A stretch of DNA of 64,000 bases from Sipunculus nudus. Lineage: Eukaryota > Annelida > Sipuncula > Golfingiida > Sipunculidae. Under the pieces are notes generated by a model. It was not told the origin of the DNA. It searched no databases and saw only the letters and a list, made by a program, of their open reading frames with translations. The DNA is taken from positions 22,332,979-22,396,978 of the forward strand of contig CM049321.1 of the NCBI GenBank assembly GCA_026874595.1, written 5' to 3'. A program made the translations under genes and the position numbers. Below are positions 39,144-50,696 of this stretch, piece after piece (positions within the stretch are counted from its first letter, which is position 1; each line of letters starts with the position of its first letter).

Positions 39144-40401
39144 CCCCGTCACACTGGAAGGCAATCTCGCTGCGCTCTGAAAAAGGGGGTAGCTCGACGT
39201 AGTTCGCGACAAAAAGTGCCCTGAGGTCTTTATGAGCTTCATAGGAGCAAGATAGTGTTTACTTGGTCGTCACATGATCACCATGGGCGGCGACCAATTT
39301 GGCAAATGCACTAAATGCCATGGAGTCACCGTGGATTGAAGGCGAAATAAGACCGACATCCGATCGCCACCAGCTTCCTAGCAGCGCAGTACAAACTTCC
39401 TGACTGCTCAGGTCGAGTGCCAGTAAAGCCCCCATCACACGGGAAGGAGACGTTTCGGCGACCACGGCGACCAAGTAGATCGCCGTTGGACGCCTTTAAC
39501 ATCGTAAAAACCCTCCAAGTATGACTGCAATGCCGCTCTCGCCCCGCTGATACAACGTGTGCTAGCGCCGCGAGCTTCGTCAGAGCACAGACGCCAGCAC
39601 ACGTCGAATCCAACTGGGCGCAGAAAGAGAGAGAGCGAGCGCAGCTCTGACGTCATAAACGCAGCGGCAGCACCGTACGAAGCGTGTAAAGAGCTCACTA
39701 GGGTCACCGAGGTCTCGGTAGCGGCGGGGTAAGTGTGCTGGGCAGCGAAGCCATGTTTACTGGCGATCGATCTGCGCTGTCAGAAAGCTGGCAGTGCGTT
39801 GCTGGGACACTGATGGCGATCGAATTCCGATCTGACTGCGCTTTAAATCCACGGCGACCCCGCGGTGGAAATTTTGTCCATGTTCAAAACTGGTCGCCAC
39901 TCATGGCGTTCATGGTGAACATATGACGACCCAAGGCGACACTATCTCACTCCTACGAAGCTCATGAAAACTTAAGGCCACTCTGGCTGCGCTCTACGGC
40001 GAGCTGCCCCAATTCTGGGATTGCAGCGAGATCGCCTTCTCGTGTGACGGGGTGTAAGAGGTAGCATCGGTCATCCCGTTCCACGGTGCTTGCCCGGTGC
40101 ACTCACCACGCTGCTACCAAGACCTCGGAGGCCCTCATGAGCGAGCTTCGTAACGTTTCGCAGGGTGCTGCCGCTGCGCTCATGACGTCAGAGCTGCGCC
40201 GATTTGGATCATAGGGCGCTGCTGCTGCACTCTGACGAGGGTCTATAAATACCTCGCGGCATTTTCACACGGGGTGAGAGGGGCATTTCCATCACACTTG
40301 GAGGGTATTTTCGATGTTGACGGCGACCAATGGCGACCTGCTAGGTCACCATCGGTCACCGTGGTCGCCATTAGGTCTTCATCCAGTGTGATCGGGGCCT
40401 T
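39144..40401. mobile_element. GC-rich cluster of inverted-repeat (MITE-like) elements
   Basis: Strikingly GC-rich compared with its surroundings. Two inverted pairs are visible. CCCCGTCACACTGG at 39144 pairs with the end at 40052, continuing through ..AAGGCRATCTCGCTGC. A ~105-115-bp segment at 39427-39530 (CCCCCATCACACGGG ... ACCCTCCAAGT) is repeated inverted at 40288-40401 (ACTTGGAGGG ... CCAGTGTGATCGGGG). The pairs overlap rather than nest. The motif GGCGACCACGGCGACC and variants recur. No transposase is seen, so non-autonomous elements are likely; the superfamily is not assigned. Open frames here are short. Confidence 0.6.
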
Positions 40402-40639
40402 AGAGGAACGTAATTTTTTGGCCCTATATATTATCAAGTATAGTGCACTTTCTGGGGTCACTGGTGGTCGTGTTTTCTCTCGAGTGTTTGACACGAAGCT
40501 CAAACCCTGAGCAAAAACAGAGCAAAAACAGAAAAGGCCCTACAATGCCATTTATTAAATTTTACAAATCTCACATGCTTTTAATATTGTAAACATACAG
40601 ACAGACATGTATGAAATATAAACACATTTGTTTACCTAC

Positions 40640-41256
40640 CTCACCACATGCCCCTATATACACATTACCTACACTTCATGCACCTACATACACTTTACCT
40701 ATACTAAATGTACCTACATACACTTTACCTACGCTACATGGACCTACATACACTTTACCTACACTACATGCGCCTACATACACTTCAGCTACACTGCATG
40801 GACCTACATACACTTTACCTACACTACATGGACCTACATACACTTTGCCTACACTACATGCACCTACATACAGTGTACGCACACTACATGCACCTACGTA
40901 CACATAACCTACACTACATGGACCTACATACACATTACCTACACTAAATGCGCCTACATACATTTCAGCTACACTACATGGACCTACATACACTTTACCT
41001 ACGCCACATGGACCTACATACACTTTACCTACACTACATGGACCTACATACACTGTACCTACACTACATGCACATACATATACTGTACCCACACTACATG
41101 CACCTACATACACTGTACCTCCACTACATGATCCTACATACACATTACCTCCACTACATGCACCTACGTACACATAACCTACACTACATGCGCCTACATA
41201 CACTGTGCCTACACTACAAGCACCTACATACACATTACCTACACTACATGCACCTC
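40640..41256 (-). repeat. Inverted outlying patch of the 30-bp minisatellite
   Basis: About 20 monomers of the same 30-bp repeat as the main array, on the opposite strand. They carry the diverged variants (AAAGTG, ACAGTG, GGTCCATG) typical of the array's left edge at 6.0-8.1 kb rather than its homogeneous core. On the minus strand the patch begins immediately after a LINE RT-derived frame. Its far end (40640) goes into unrelated AT-rich DNA without the LINE tail. Confidence 0.93.
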
Positions 41257-41835
41257 GCATCCTAAAAGAATCTAAATTAACTTTAACTAGTTGCTGTCTG
41301 GTGCCTATCACTAAAACATAAGTTTTCCGCCGTTTATTTTCAGTTTATTCTGTAGCATCCAGTGACGTACGTCTCTAACACAGTTTTCCATAGCCAGTAC
41401 AGCAATTTCTTCTTTTCCATTACGGAAACGCAGGTGGCACTGATGATAATCAGCATATCCATGTACCTGAGGAAGATGGCCTTTGACTAATTAACTGCCG
41501 ACAGTACACAGAAAACAATACAGGCCCACAGCCGGATCTCTTTTGAACCCCACACTTAATTTTGAATACATCAGACAGAGTTCCATTTACTTTAATTCTT
41601 TGGGTCCGACCACTAATATATGATTTTAACCAAATATTACTGTGCCACTAAGGCCCATGTCCTTTTGCATAGTTTTCAATAACAATCGAGCATCGATATT
41701 ATCGAATCCTGCCGAAAGATCGAGCAGCACGAGGAATCCCGCTCCTACCGAGCCACGCTGTCGAATATATCTGAACAAATTTTAACAAGCGCCATTTCGT
41801 TGCTGTGTGACATGTGGTCATTTTGTCTTAACACT
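41257..41835 (-). pseudogene. Degenerate LINE reverse transcriptase (CR1/L2-like) fragment
   Basis: Conceptual minus-strand reading with several frameshifts gives consecutive blocks of a LINE RT: HSNEMALVKICSDIFDSV, FLVLLDLSAGFDNIDARLLL (catalytic region with D), GLSGTVI..LKSYISGRTQRI, then KCGVQKRSGCGPVLFSVY. These are followed by GYADYHQCHLRF, where the canonical YADD is altered to YADY, and MENCVRDVRHWMLQNKLKIN. The last block is VIGTRQQLVKVNLDSF, after which the frame runs straight into the minisatellite. Order and spacing match CR1/L2-type ORF2. Stops, shifts and the altered active site make it dead. The clade is judged from motifs only. Confidence 0.8.
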
Positions 41836-43672
41836 ATCACCTTTTCTGTTAGTTAACTGCATATATTATATCAGAGAAATAGATATTTCTACGAGATGTA
41901 TTCTTATATCATTTGCATAATCTTCATTCATTAAGGCCAAATACCATTAAACAAACCATCAATTCAATATAAACCAAAGCTAAAAATGAAGAAACAAAGA
42001 AACGTAAGGGCTAAAGCGTGTGTTTATAAATAAAATTGTCATATTTATTTGTATTTTTTTTAAATTAAGTTGGATATATATCCAAAATGGTTGCAAACAT
42101 TAACATTTCTATCCAAATGATTTCTCAGCCATGCCTTACGCCGTTCACTTGGGATGTCTCAGCTTCTTTCGGCCTAGACATCATGCTTGTGGACGTGAAT
42201 AATAAATATTGAATTTGAAGTCGAGCTTTTCTTCACTTCTCCATTAGTTTGGGGAATACATGCTTGTTTGATTTTAACTGTGCGATATTGTGGCTTACAC
42301 AGTATACGATATACAATGTATGTACATGCATGGTCACGTCTTTTTTTCTTGTTATATAGGTCAAAGTAAACACTGAAAACGTATTGCCTGGTCATACATA
42401 CCACGTAAGCGAGCTAGGTTTGGGGATGTTTATGTAAACCTATCCGTTCTATGTTGTAGCGGAAGACATTGTTGAATGATAAACTATATAAAAAGCGACA
42501 GGAAAATTAGATATACAGAGAGCATCGGTTTATGACTGTTTACTGTCGATCAAAAAAATTTTGCATTTATATAAAAGGAAGTAAGCGTTTTATAATACGT
42601 CCAAAATACATGCCAGGGATCAAATTATCCATAAGCTGAAAAACTGCAAAATAAAAATTAACCGCACACAGGGAGAGTAACTCAAGCTACTGGTTAATCA
42701 AAATAAACACGACTGAGTAAAATCAACTTGAAATTCAGCAGAGCAATTAGAGTATAACATCGATCAAAACGGGGTACCGGTTTGCCTTACATGAATATTA
42801 CAACAACGTACCAATGTTGTTTAATACTGATGAATGTTTACGTTCGTCATTATTAATGGATAAGCTTTGTTGAGTTAAATAGAAAACAAAAGTTTATAGT
42901 TTGGCCCTTGCGTGTGCTCATCTCTAATTTTCATCTCTGTATGATATGATAACAAGAGATAATTGGTATCGATTCATATGTGTTAAATAATATACATGTA
43001 TATGTAGTTTTATCTAACTAGCAAACAGCTGTCATAAGATTACACACGCTATTTTTTTTTCATAAATATACATCCAATCAAAATGTTCTCTCTTTTGACA
43101 GAGAAAGAAGGTTTCTTTGGATACCTTAAAAAAGCCGGACACCCCTTTGAGTGTTTAATGTATATTGGTAAAAATATTATCATGGAATAGAATGTTATTT
43201 CACCTAATGCACAATCTAGCGCATAGAATACACTTGGAATAATTGAGTTCCGACCGTTAGGTACTGTGTGTTAGATAAACCTTTATAATATAAGCGTATT
43301 CGTTATTTTGCTGTGACTAGCACACTACTTTAAATTGGATTAGTGGTTCGGATCCCGTCAAGGGTTATCATTCTCAAAGTTCCAGAACACGTACAGTGTG
43401 AGGAGTGCGTAAAAAGAATTTTTAACAGGCAAGAAGGAAACATTTCGGGATAAATCCTGTGGATCCCCTGTTATTTGGCAACTGACTTTTCCTCTGTAAT
43501 ATGTGTATCTACGCAGGTGTGCGTCTGTACAAAGGAAATATTATGAAAAAGGTAACTCAGTTTTCCCTATATTTCTTTCCTTGAGTCTCCGTCTCTCCGA
43601 ATGCATGTCTGTACGTCTGCCTCTTTGTCTCTTTCTTTCTCTCTCGCTCTCTCTCTATATATATATTTATAA

Positions 43673-43675
<3 letters not shown>
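41836..43675. other. Non-coding DNA
   Basis: No supported gene. A stretch near 43340-43370 (GTGGTTCGGATCCCG) resembles a tRNA B box, but no A box or stem was found. The CT-rich stretch at 43620-43660 leads into a (TA)n tract. Confidence 0.4.

Positions 43676-43724
<49 letters not shown>
43676..43724. repeat. (TA)n microsatellite abutting a Penelope-like remnant
   Basis: About 49 bp of TA ending exactly where the GAATGCGTGTAGCTGTGTTAGTCT element end begins. Confidence 0.93.
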
Positions 43725-43728
<4 letters not shown>

Positions 43729-44850
43729 CGTGTAGCTGTGTTAGTCTCTTAGTGTATCGATAACAGGATGAAGACGCCTTAGTGTTGACTGTTAATTTCA
43801 CGCACGAGCTTTCGAGGCTTATACCTCCTTCATCCGGTGTCAAGTGGAAAGGTATAGAAATCGGCTGTATATATATGTGTGTTAGATAAACAATATCTAA
43901 TTACCATAATGCATGGTATAGTGTGATGGATCTGTGATTGGCTACTCTGAATTTGTACCATGTTGACCCAGGTTCCGAGTGTGTCATTGTTATTTTACCC
44001 ATAATGCTAGGTTATGCGTGTCCCAATTATGTTGAGTTCATGTCCTCTGACACATTAAAGGTTTGATGTTCATAATGCTCATCGGCTTAATGCTGATGAC
44101 GATTGACGACTAATGTGGTGGCGATATGACTGTGCAAGTCCATGATTACGAATAGAGATATTCCATATATAAATAGTATATTATATGATATATTAAATAG
44201 TCTGTAACAGAAAGGTTACGTATAAGATGCCGACGTTTGTCGATTATTTTATATTATTTTTATGTGTAAGCCTGAGAGGTGATCTCATAACACCGCGGTA
44301 TCAGTAGCGGGTATGTGCAAGTATGCACGAGGAATAACGTCACGTCATTATCAATATGGAGGGGTCGTTCGGAGCTATTAATATTATGGTAGGTCTCAAA
44401 TTTTGTACTGTGCCATGAAAAAAGCATCGCGATTTAATCCTTTTCTTGTGGTGTCAAATTTGTCAATTAATTTTAGTTTCCATATTTGTCGTTGTCGTTT
44501 GTCGGAAAGATGATCCTTTAGAACGCAGATCTGCATGCATTCTGACGAGTGCTCCTGTTAAGAAAAATGTTCTCCGACCGGTAAGTAAGTGTCTAGCGCT
44601 TTAATGGACTGTCTGTGGCCATTAATTCTGGGGCTGGTTTCGCCGATATAAATAACTCCTGGACATATTTTACATAATATGGCATAGACTACACCTTTTC
44701 ATGGTGCAGACAAAGTGTCCCTGAATGGTGTGTTTGGTATCATGGATAATTAGAGATTCGTTATGGACTATGAGTGGGCAGGTGCGGCAGCGTGGCCATT
44801 TTCATGGGAATGTCCCGTTGGTGTTATCATATTTGAAGCTTTGATTTGAT
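43725..44850 (-). mobile_element. Penelope-like element remnant with GIY-YIG domain
   Basis: The minus strand from about 44830 reads NGTFP.KWPRCRTCPLIV ... HFVCTMKRC. After a frameshift it continues VVYAILCKICPGVIYIGET ... PVGEHFS.QEHSSECM ... RQRQIWKLKLIDKFDTT..GLNRDAFF. This is the cysteine-bearing linker plus GIY-YIG endonuclease found at the C-terminus of Penelope-like retroelements (family knowledge). A nonsense codon follows PVGEHFS. Downstream, at 43803-43846, the minus strand carries GGATGAAG-GAGG..CCTC-GAAAGC. That is close to, but not identical with, the CTGATGA...GAAA core of the hammerhead ribozymes known from these elements. The RT domain is missing, so this is a 3' fragment. Confidence 0.75.
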
Positions 44851-44924
44851 TTATGTAGATTATGGGGTTGTTTAAATAAGAGAAGTGGTGTGTCAGGAAA
44901 GACTCTTAACATACGTCTTCATCG

Positions 44925-44926
<2 letters not shown>

Positions 44927-44967
<41 letters not shown>
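44927..44967. repeat. (TA)n microsatellite
   Basis: About 40 bp of TA dinucleotides just upstream (minus-strand sense) of the Penelope-like remnant. Confidence 0.92.
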
Positions 44968-44968
<1 letters not shown>

Positions 44969-45826
44969 TGTCACAGAACTTAATATCAACAGATCACGTA
45001 AGCGTGATGAACATATATTTTGTAATTGAGATAAAAAAAATCAGATTCTATAACACTAGGCAGCGTGAAATGTCTAGGGGAATGAATAAAGAAGTCAGTG
45101 TTTTTGTTAACAAATAACTATAATTTATTCTTAAAACAACCCTAACATTACAATATACTAAATCAATACAATTACACAGAACAACAACAGTATATCAGCA
45201 AATCAATATAATCACACAGCCTGATAAACAAAGTGCACAGTACCTGGATACCACCTCTGTCACAGCGACAAGTCCTTTAAAATGTATAAACCTGAAGAAC
45301 AATTCACACAAATTTTCTCGAAGAAAAACAGTCCAATGAAAAGCTCTTGTAACATTCCAGAAAATAAACTGAAGACAAAATAAGTTTCGTCTCAAATCCA
45401 GAAGAAAATCTAAAGAAAATCCATAATTGCCGCACTTATCGGAATAGGTCCCACAAACTGACATACACGCTTCTGTGTCCGCTGGATTATTCTCTCACCT
45501 CTCTCTCCGCTTTAAAACACAGCCCCCTATTTATTACCTCTCACCCTAAGCCGAGAATTTTCCATTTCTCAAACAACCTAACATAATAAAAACGCTTGCA
45601 GAACACACTAGAACGAAAACGCTCTGTGACTACACACCAGGGTTCAACCAATGCGGATTAAGCCGAGTCTGCAGCATCCGGACAGGCGAGGCCGCGACAA
45701 CACGAGCCACGCGTGGCACCAACCAAATGTGAACAACGCATGGAGAACCCCTGCGCACAATTACAGAAACACCTGCAAGACCGCTGCACATAATAAAAGG
45801 GCACTGGTAACAATATATATATATAA
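44968..45826. other. Non-coding DNA
   Basis: AT-rich sequence with ACAACA-rich patches at 45130-45200 and a GC-richer pocket at 45640-45780. No coding frame has recognisable features. Confidence 0.4.
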
Positions 45827-45827
45827 A

Positions 45828-46000
45828 CATTGGAACCCCGCCTTGCAACCACCCCGCAATTGTGACCACCCCCACAATTACGACCACTTTTCCTGGTCCC
45901 ATTACACGATTCAGGTAACTTAGAGTCTCACAAATAAGACCACCCCCAAATTACGACCACTTTGGTCAGTCCCCAAGGTGGTCGTAATTGTGGGGTTCCA

Positions 46001-46003
<3 letters not shown>
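45828..46003. mobile_element. Short pogo/Tigger-like MITE
   Basis: About 176 bp ending left in CATTGGAACCCCGC and right in GTGGGGTTCCACTG, an inverted pair based on CAGTGGAACCCC. TIRs starting CAGTGGAACC are typical of pogo/Tigger-type elements that target TA (family knowledge). Flanks are TA-rich on both sides. The interior holds alternating AATTACGACCAC and GACCACCCCC motifs, repeated and inverted, and no open frame. Confidence 0.65.

Positions 46004-46045
<42 letters not shown>
46003..46045. repeat. (TA)n microsatellite between two elements
   Basis: About 42 bp of TA wedged between the pogo-like MITE and a Penelope-end-like sequence. Confidence 0.92.
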
Positions 46046-46050
<5 letters not shown>

Positions 46051-46135
46051 TGGTAAAGCCGTGTTAGTCTGTAGGAAAATTATAGGTTAAGAGAAAGAGT
46101 TACGCCTTTTAGTCAGTCTGCAAATATACCACTCA
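46046..46135 (+). mobile_element. Penelope-end-like sequence after (TA)n
   Basis: Starts ACAGTGGTAAAGCCGTGTTAGTCTG, similar to GTGTAGCTGTGTTAGTCT at 43731, and also sits immediately after a (TA)n tract. No coding part follows. It is probably a solo terminal fragment of the same class of element; the assignment rests on this short similarity. Confidence 0.35.
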
Positions 46136-47585
46136 ATAAGACGCACAGTTTAAAATAAAGTATTGGTAAATTTGTAATTTCATTTTCGCTAAACAGTCAA
46201 TGACGATCACGTTGCAACAATCCTGCGTAGCCTTTGCTGTCTTAATCACATTGCCGAATTTGCCATTGGGTTAACGTACTAATTGGCCAGTGAACGTATA
46301 GATAAGAGGATTGGTTGGTAGGACTGATATAAAAAAAGTTGCTGTTTCTTTCTGTCCATTTGCCTTTTAGTAGGGTCGTATTTATATTCATGGAAGATCA
46401 ATAACCAATGTGCTATTGGCCACCATTGCATTATACAAAACAAAGCATTTTTTAAAATGTTTATATTGAAATACTCTCAGAAGAAATGACAGTAATTTCT
46501 CCAGTGTTGTGATGCGTAATTTCTTGTCTGACTGAGATTGGAGGAAACGAAATATCTTCATTTCATTTCAAATAGTATTTGGATAAAAGCATATGAAGAA
46601 GCTTATATATTTTGCTTTGTTTTCCACGAAAATTTGCAAATCTCTATTTTTTAAATGTGATAGAACGCTGCCACCGATAAACTTTCACATTATAAAATAA
46701 TACTCCGTCGTAAGTTACAGACATCGTGGAGATGAGGGAATAGTAAGTTTTGGTATGGAACGAATAGTTTATAGAAGTACTACGAGTAGCCTTATATTCA
46801 TTCTATCGATATTTTCTTGCATAAACTCAATTATCCTCACATACAAATACCATATCCCTACCGTACTCAAACGTAAAGCGCTCATCTAACTTTCAGAAAT
46901 GCAGCAAACCAAGCTTTAACTGATTTTGTTTTGGTATTATGAGAGTTAGACATCGACAATTGGCCTGTATATGAAACGTCCTTGTCCTCTTACCATAGTA
47001 CCAAAGGTATAATATAAAATATATTGGTGACTCTACAGCTTGGTAATATTGTGATATAAACAGGAATGCAGGGACGATGCATGCCGTTATTAAAATTGAT
47101 GCTGGATTTAAATATTCACCTGCATCAAAATTCATAAAGAAACACTATGAATCCTTTTAAAATAAATAGGATTTACATGGCCACAATCGGTAAGCGCAAG
47201 TCTGTGTACTCAAGTTCTAATAAAATAATAACGTATCATATGGACAATGTTTCCCCCAACGCCAAGAAAAGGAAGAGAGCTATATGCATGTACCGTTCAT
47301 ACACGAGCTGGTTGTTTTCTTCATATGTTGTCTCAGCCGTGAATATACGACCCTTCGGCATCGATATTGAACTGATATGCATAAGCCAGAGCAAGTCATG
47401 TTTTTTTCTCATCCGGTCAGGCAGCAAACATGCAGAGGGATTTACCAATTTGATGAGCTATTACAGAATACTACTCGCATATGGTATGTGTTGATAGAAA
47501 GTATAGTAAAGAGGTAACGATTGTGCTGGTATTAGGCAAGTGACAGAGAACATGGAGGACATTAATCGTTGTTAATAAAATCATG
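46136..47585. other. Non-coding DNA
   Basis: No supported gene or element. The longest frame (47147-47494, +) lacks recognisable domains and splice context. Confidence 0.4.
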
Positions 47586-47595
47586 CTATTTACAT

Positions 47596-48914
47596 TTTTT
47601 TAAAAATTTATTTAACAAAAGAAAACAATACAATATCAGATACATTTACATATAACACAATACCATAACAATTTCAATACACAAAAGCACAACATATAGC
47701 ACAAAAGGAACAAAAATACGACACGAGCGAAATATTGTCACCTATATATCAACTTTGTTATAAGTTTAGACATGACCACAACTCTCTAGTCTCAGTCAAT
47801 TTATTACCTTTCTTCGCCAACTCTATCTCTATGTCATGATACCGTTTAACTTTATGCACAAATATTGTGACCTTTGGTTTTGTTCCATTATACCTGCACT
47901 CATATAAGTATTTCTTACCAAGCAAAATAATGATATTTATGATCTTATTTAAATTTATATCTCTAATAATACCAAATAATATTTTTTTTACATCTCGACT
48001 CCAATCTTTCACTGTTGAAAACTTGCAATGATTTTCTAATTCTTCCCAAAATTGTCTGCTTATTTCACACTCATATATGAAATGTTCTAATGTCTCTCTC
48101 TCATTGGCACAGAATGTGCATTTTTCATTTTCAATTAATTTACATTTATAAAGCCAATCATTCAAAACCAATATCCTATGGATTATCTTGTATTGGAAAT
48201 CTTGGAGTTTTTTTATCGTTGGTAGTTATCCAGGGTAATTTATATATAGCTGTCCACTGACCGTCTTGTATATCATTAATTTCTTCATGCTTTTTTTTCA
48301 CCTTTACCCATGTCCCTTGGGATGTTATCTAATAAAACTTTATACAATTACTTTGAAGTAACCTCTGAGAGCTTTGTCTTGGTGTATTTCAAAATCCATT
48401 CATCATTGTTAGAACATTCAGCAGAATTTATAAACCTCAATGCTTTCCATACCTGACTAATTATACTTCTCCAAGACATGTAATATTTCACTTTAACTCC
48501 TCTATTTCTCCACTCTAGAAAAGGTATTAGTTTACCTTGTTCTACCAAATCTGATATAAAAAGTAAACCTGCATTTTTTTCATATTTTCAATAAACAAAG
48601 GTTTCCCATTAAAAGTTATGTTGCAATTATTCCATATAATTTCTTGATCCTTTTCTTCTCTAACAGTTTTCCATATTTTAAAAATTTCTCTATAAAAGGA
48701 TGGTAGTTTATGTAATATTGCTCTAGAGTAGTTACACTGTAAAAGGAGTGAAAACCCTCCATAATGATTACACAGTGAATTCACTAGGGATTTCCATGGG
48801 ATATTATTTCCATATAAATATCTTTTCACCCAATTTATCCTTTGGGCTTCAATCATACATTTTACATTAACCATTTTCTGTCCACCTTGTTCATATTCAT
48901 CCATTAAAATCCTA
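47596..48914 (-). mobile_element. 5'-truncated L1/Tx1-like LINE with target-site duplication
   Basis: Minus-strand copy of the C-terminal part of an APE-type LINE ORF2, split by frameshifts. It starts RILMDEYEQGGQKMVNVKC..., continues INWVKRYLYGNN.PWKSLVN, LPSFYREIFKIWKTVR and a 'NGKPLF' segment. It ends with the zinc-knuckle motif CTFCANERETLEHFIYECE...FWEELE typical of L1/Tx1-like elements. The 3' end on the minus strand is AATAAATTTTTAAAAAAA, a polyadenylation signal plus A tail. The identical 10-mer CTATTTACAT lies at 47586-47595 and 48915-48924, immediately outside both ends. This fits target-primed reverse transcription with 5' truncation. Dead copy. Confidence 0.88.
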
Positions 48915-49427
48915 CTATTTACATGTGCTTCATTGGTTATCATGTCTGTCTACAGTTAGTAGCATTACCTCATCTAATCTGCTATATCTCCACTTGAACA
49001 CCACCGTGTTCGAAGGAAATAAGAGTACGAGACTGTATCGTTTAGTTGATAATGATAAGTCGCGAATTTATGCGGTAACTAATCTAATCTGTTTATTTGC
49101 AGAGCTCCACATTAACACTCGACCAGTCATCCGTAGCTAATATTGGTAGCTCGATGAGATGATCAGATGGTTTCGGTGGTCCGTATCTATAAGGGCTGAA
49201 AGGTTAATGTTTAAATACTATATTTCACAAAGGATGTTAAAATATTAATGTGTCTAAAAATGGTTCGACTTTTAATGGGACAAAGGTATTTTCTAATGAT
49301 TAAATAACCGCAGTTTCCTTTTTCTTGCGAGCGACACCTCCGTAAAAAAATACTGCTTACACTAGTCTTGTTTGATGGAATAAATCACAAAAGTACCATA
49401 CATAAATACAGATTTAGAGTAAACAGA

Positions 49428-49507
49428 TTAAGAAAGAAAAGTATTCAAATGTATTCCTTTTCAGAAGAACCTGAAAAGGAATACATTTGAATACTTTTCT
49501 TTCTTAA
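49428..49507. repeat. Perfect hairpin, 37-bp arms
   Basis: TTAAGAAAGAAAAGTATTC... at 49428-49464 is perfectly reverse-complemented at 49471-49507 with a 6-nt loop (AAGAAC). It has no mismatches. Consistent with a very recent inverted duplication or a miRNA/siRNA hairpin; function unknown. Confidence 0.95.
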
Positions 49508-49650
49508 TTTATTGCCATAACCTTGAATACATCTTTTCCCTAGAAAACAAACACCCCAACATATAACGTATGCTTAGTCCGGAATGTCTATATAACTATC
49601 TAAGTTTGAACTGAAGATTTGATACACTCAGTATTAATCTACATAAATCA

Positions 49651-50004
49651 TTAAACTAAAATACCGGTGAAAGCATTTCCGTATGGAGTATTTGTGTGTA
49701 CACATCGTGCCAAACACAAAGTCCCTTTTTTACAGCCATAGTGGTCTAATTATAGTCATCCTGGATTGAGTAGATGAGGCATGGCCTGCACCAACAATCG
49801 CAAAGCATCCAACAAACGGATGCAGAGCGGACAGACCGTCGACACATAACATGTTCAGTCCAGGGCGAGGGGAAACAAAAGCGTGGAGAGCCATACAGTA
49901 ACCGTTACCGATGTTTATGTGCAACTGGTTGTATGGGACTCGTCGCGGATGACCTTGCTGGTGGATGATGCCCTATCTTGTTCCATACTTCACGTTAAAT
50001 ACCA
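49651..50004 (-). pseudogene. C1q-domain gene, pseudogenised exon 2 (copy A)
   Basis: Retains the acceptor CTGCAG before 50004 and reads VVFNVKYG ... GHPRRVPYNQLHINIGNG, then ALHAFVSPRPGL..LCVDGLS and IIRPLWL. It is clearly homologous to the C1q exon at 61782-62156. It is inactivated by TAG replacing a Lys codon after KYGTR, TAA replacing the Lys codon after RPLWL, and a frame change before the terminal GNAFTGILV and its TAA at 49651. The matching signal-peptide exon is absent upstream. Confidence 0.85.
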
Positions 50005-50696
50005 CTGCAGAATCAAAAAGAATACAGACAGTACAGCCCTATGACATATTTTTATCCGTAAGAATATTTCTCAACAGGAATATAAATAAAATGATGTTGA
50101 GCCAAAGTATTCCTGGCATCGTGACAGTCGAAGTAAGATGATAACTATCATTAGATGAGGGCACAATAAATGTTTCGCTATAATTAACGAGCTATATATG
50201 TGTAATTATATATATAATCTTTTTATTTACACAACGATTCGTTAAAGTTTGATAAGTAGTTACATTAAAATTAATACATTTAAGGATATTATATTGTATC
50301 AAAAGATCCTTAAGGAATAAACAGTAGCCACACACTTATTAAACACAAGCTAATCTTTCACGGAAGCTAATATCTCGTATGAAATTATGAACTCAAGAAT
50401 GTAACACTATTAGAGAAGGCAAATTTTATTCAAATTACAAAAAAAAAGTACTGATGTAATAATTTGGTTCGATGGGGCTTTCCCATATTTCTTCCACGTC
50501 TGATCCTGGACAACACATTATGAACCTGTATAATGTTGATATAATAATCACTATTGAAACAATATTCAGCACAGAAGGAAGGAAAATAGGAAAAGCCATT
50601 TCAAATTTTCTTTTGATTCACTCGGTTTTGTCTGCTACCTTTTGTATGACGGATTCTATTTCCTTGTATCAAATCGTTATTTCTTATCTATATCTA

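Noticed and set aside
43330-43375. tRNA gene suggested by GTGGTTCGGATCCC
   Set aside because: B-box-like only; no A box, acceptor stem or anticodon arm could be formed.
45651-45923. Open frames around 45.65-45.92 kb on both strands
   Set aside because: They overlap the MITE and have no domain features.
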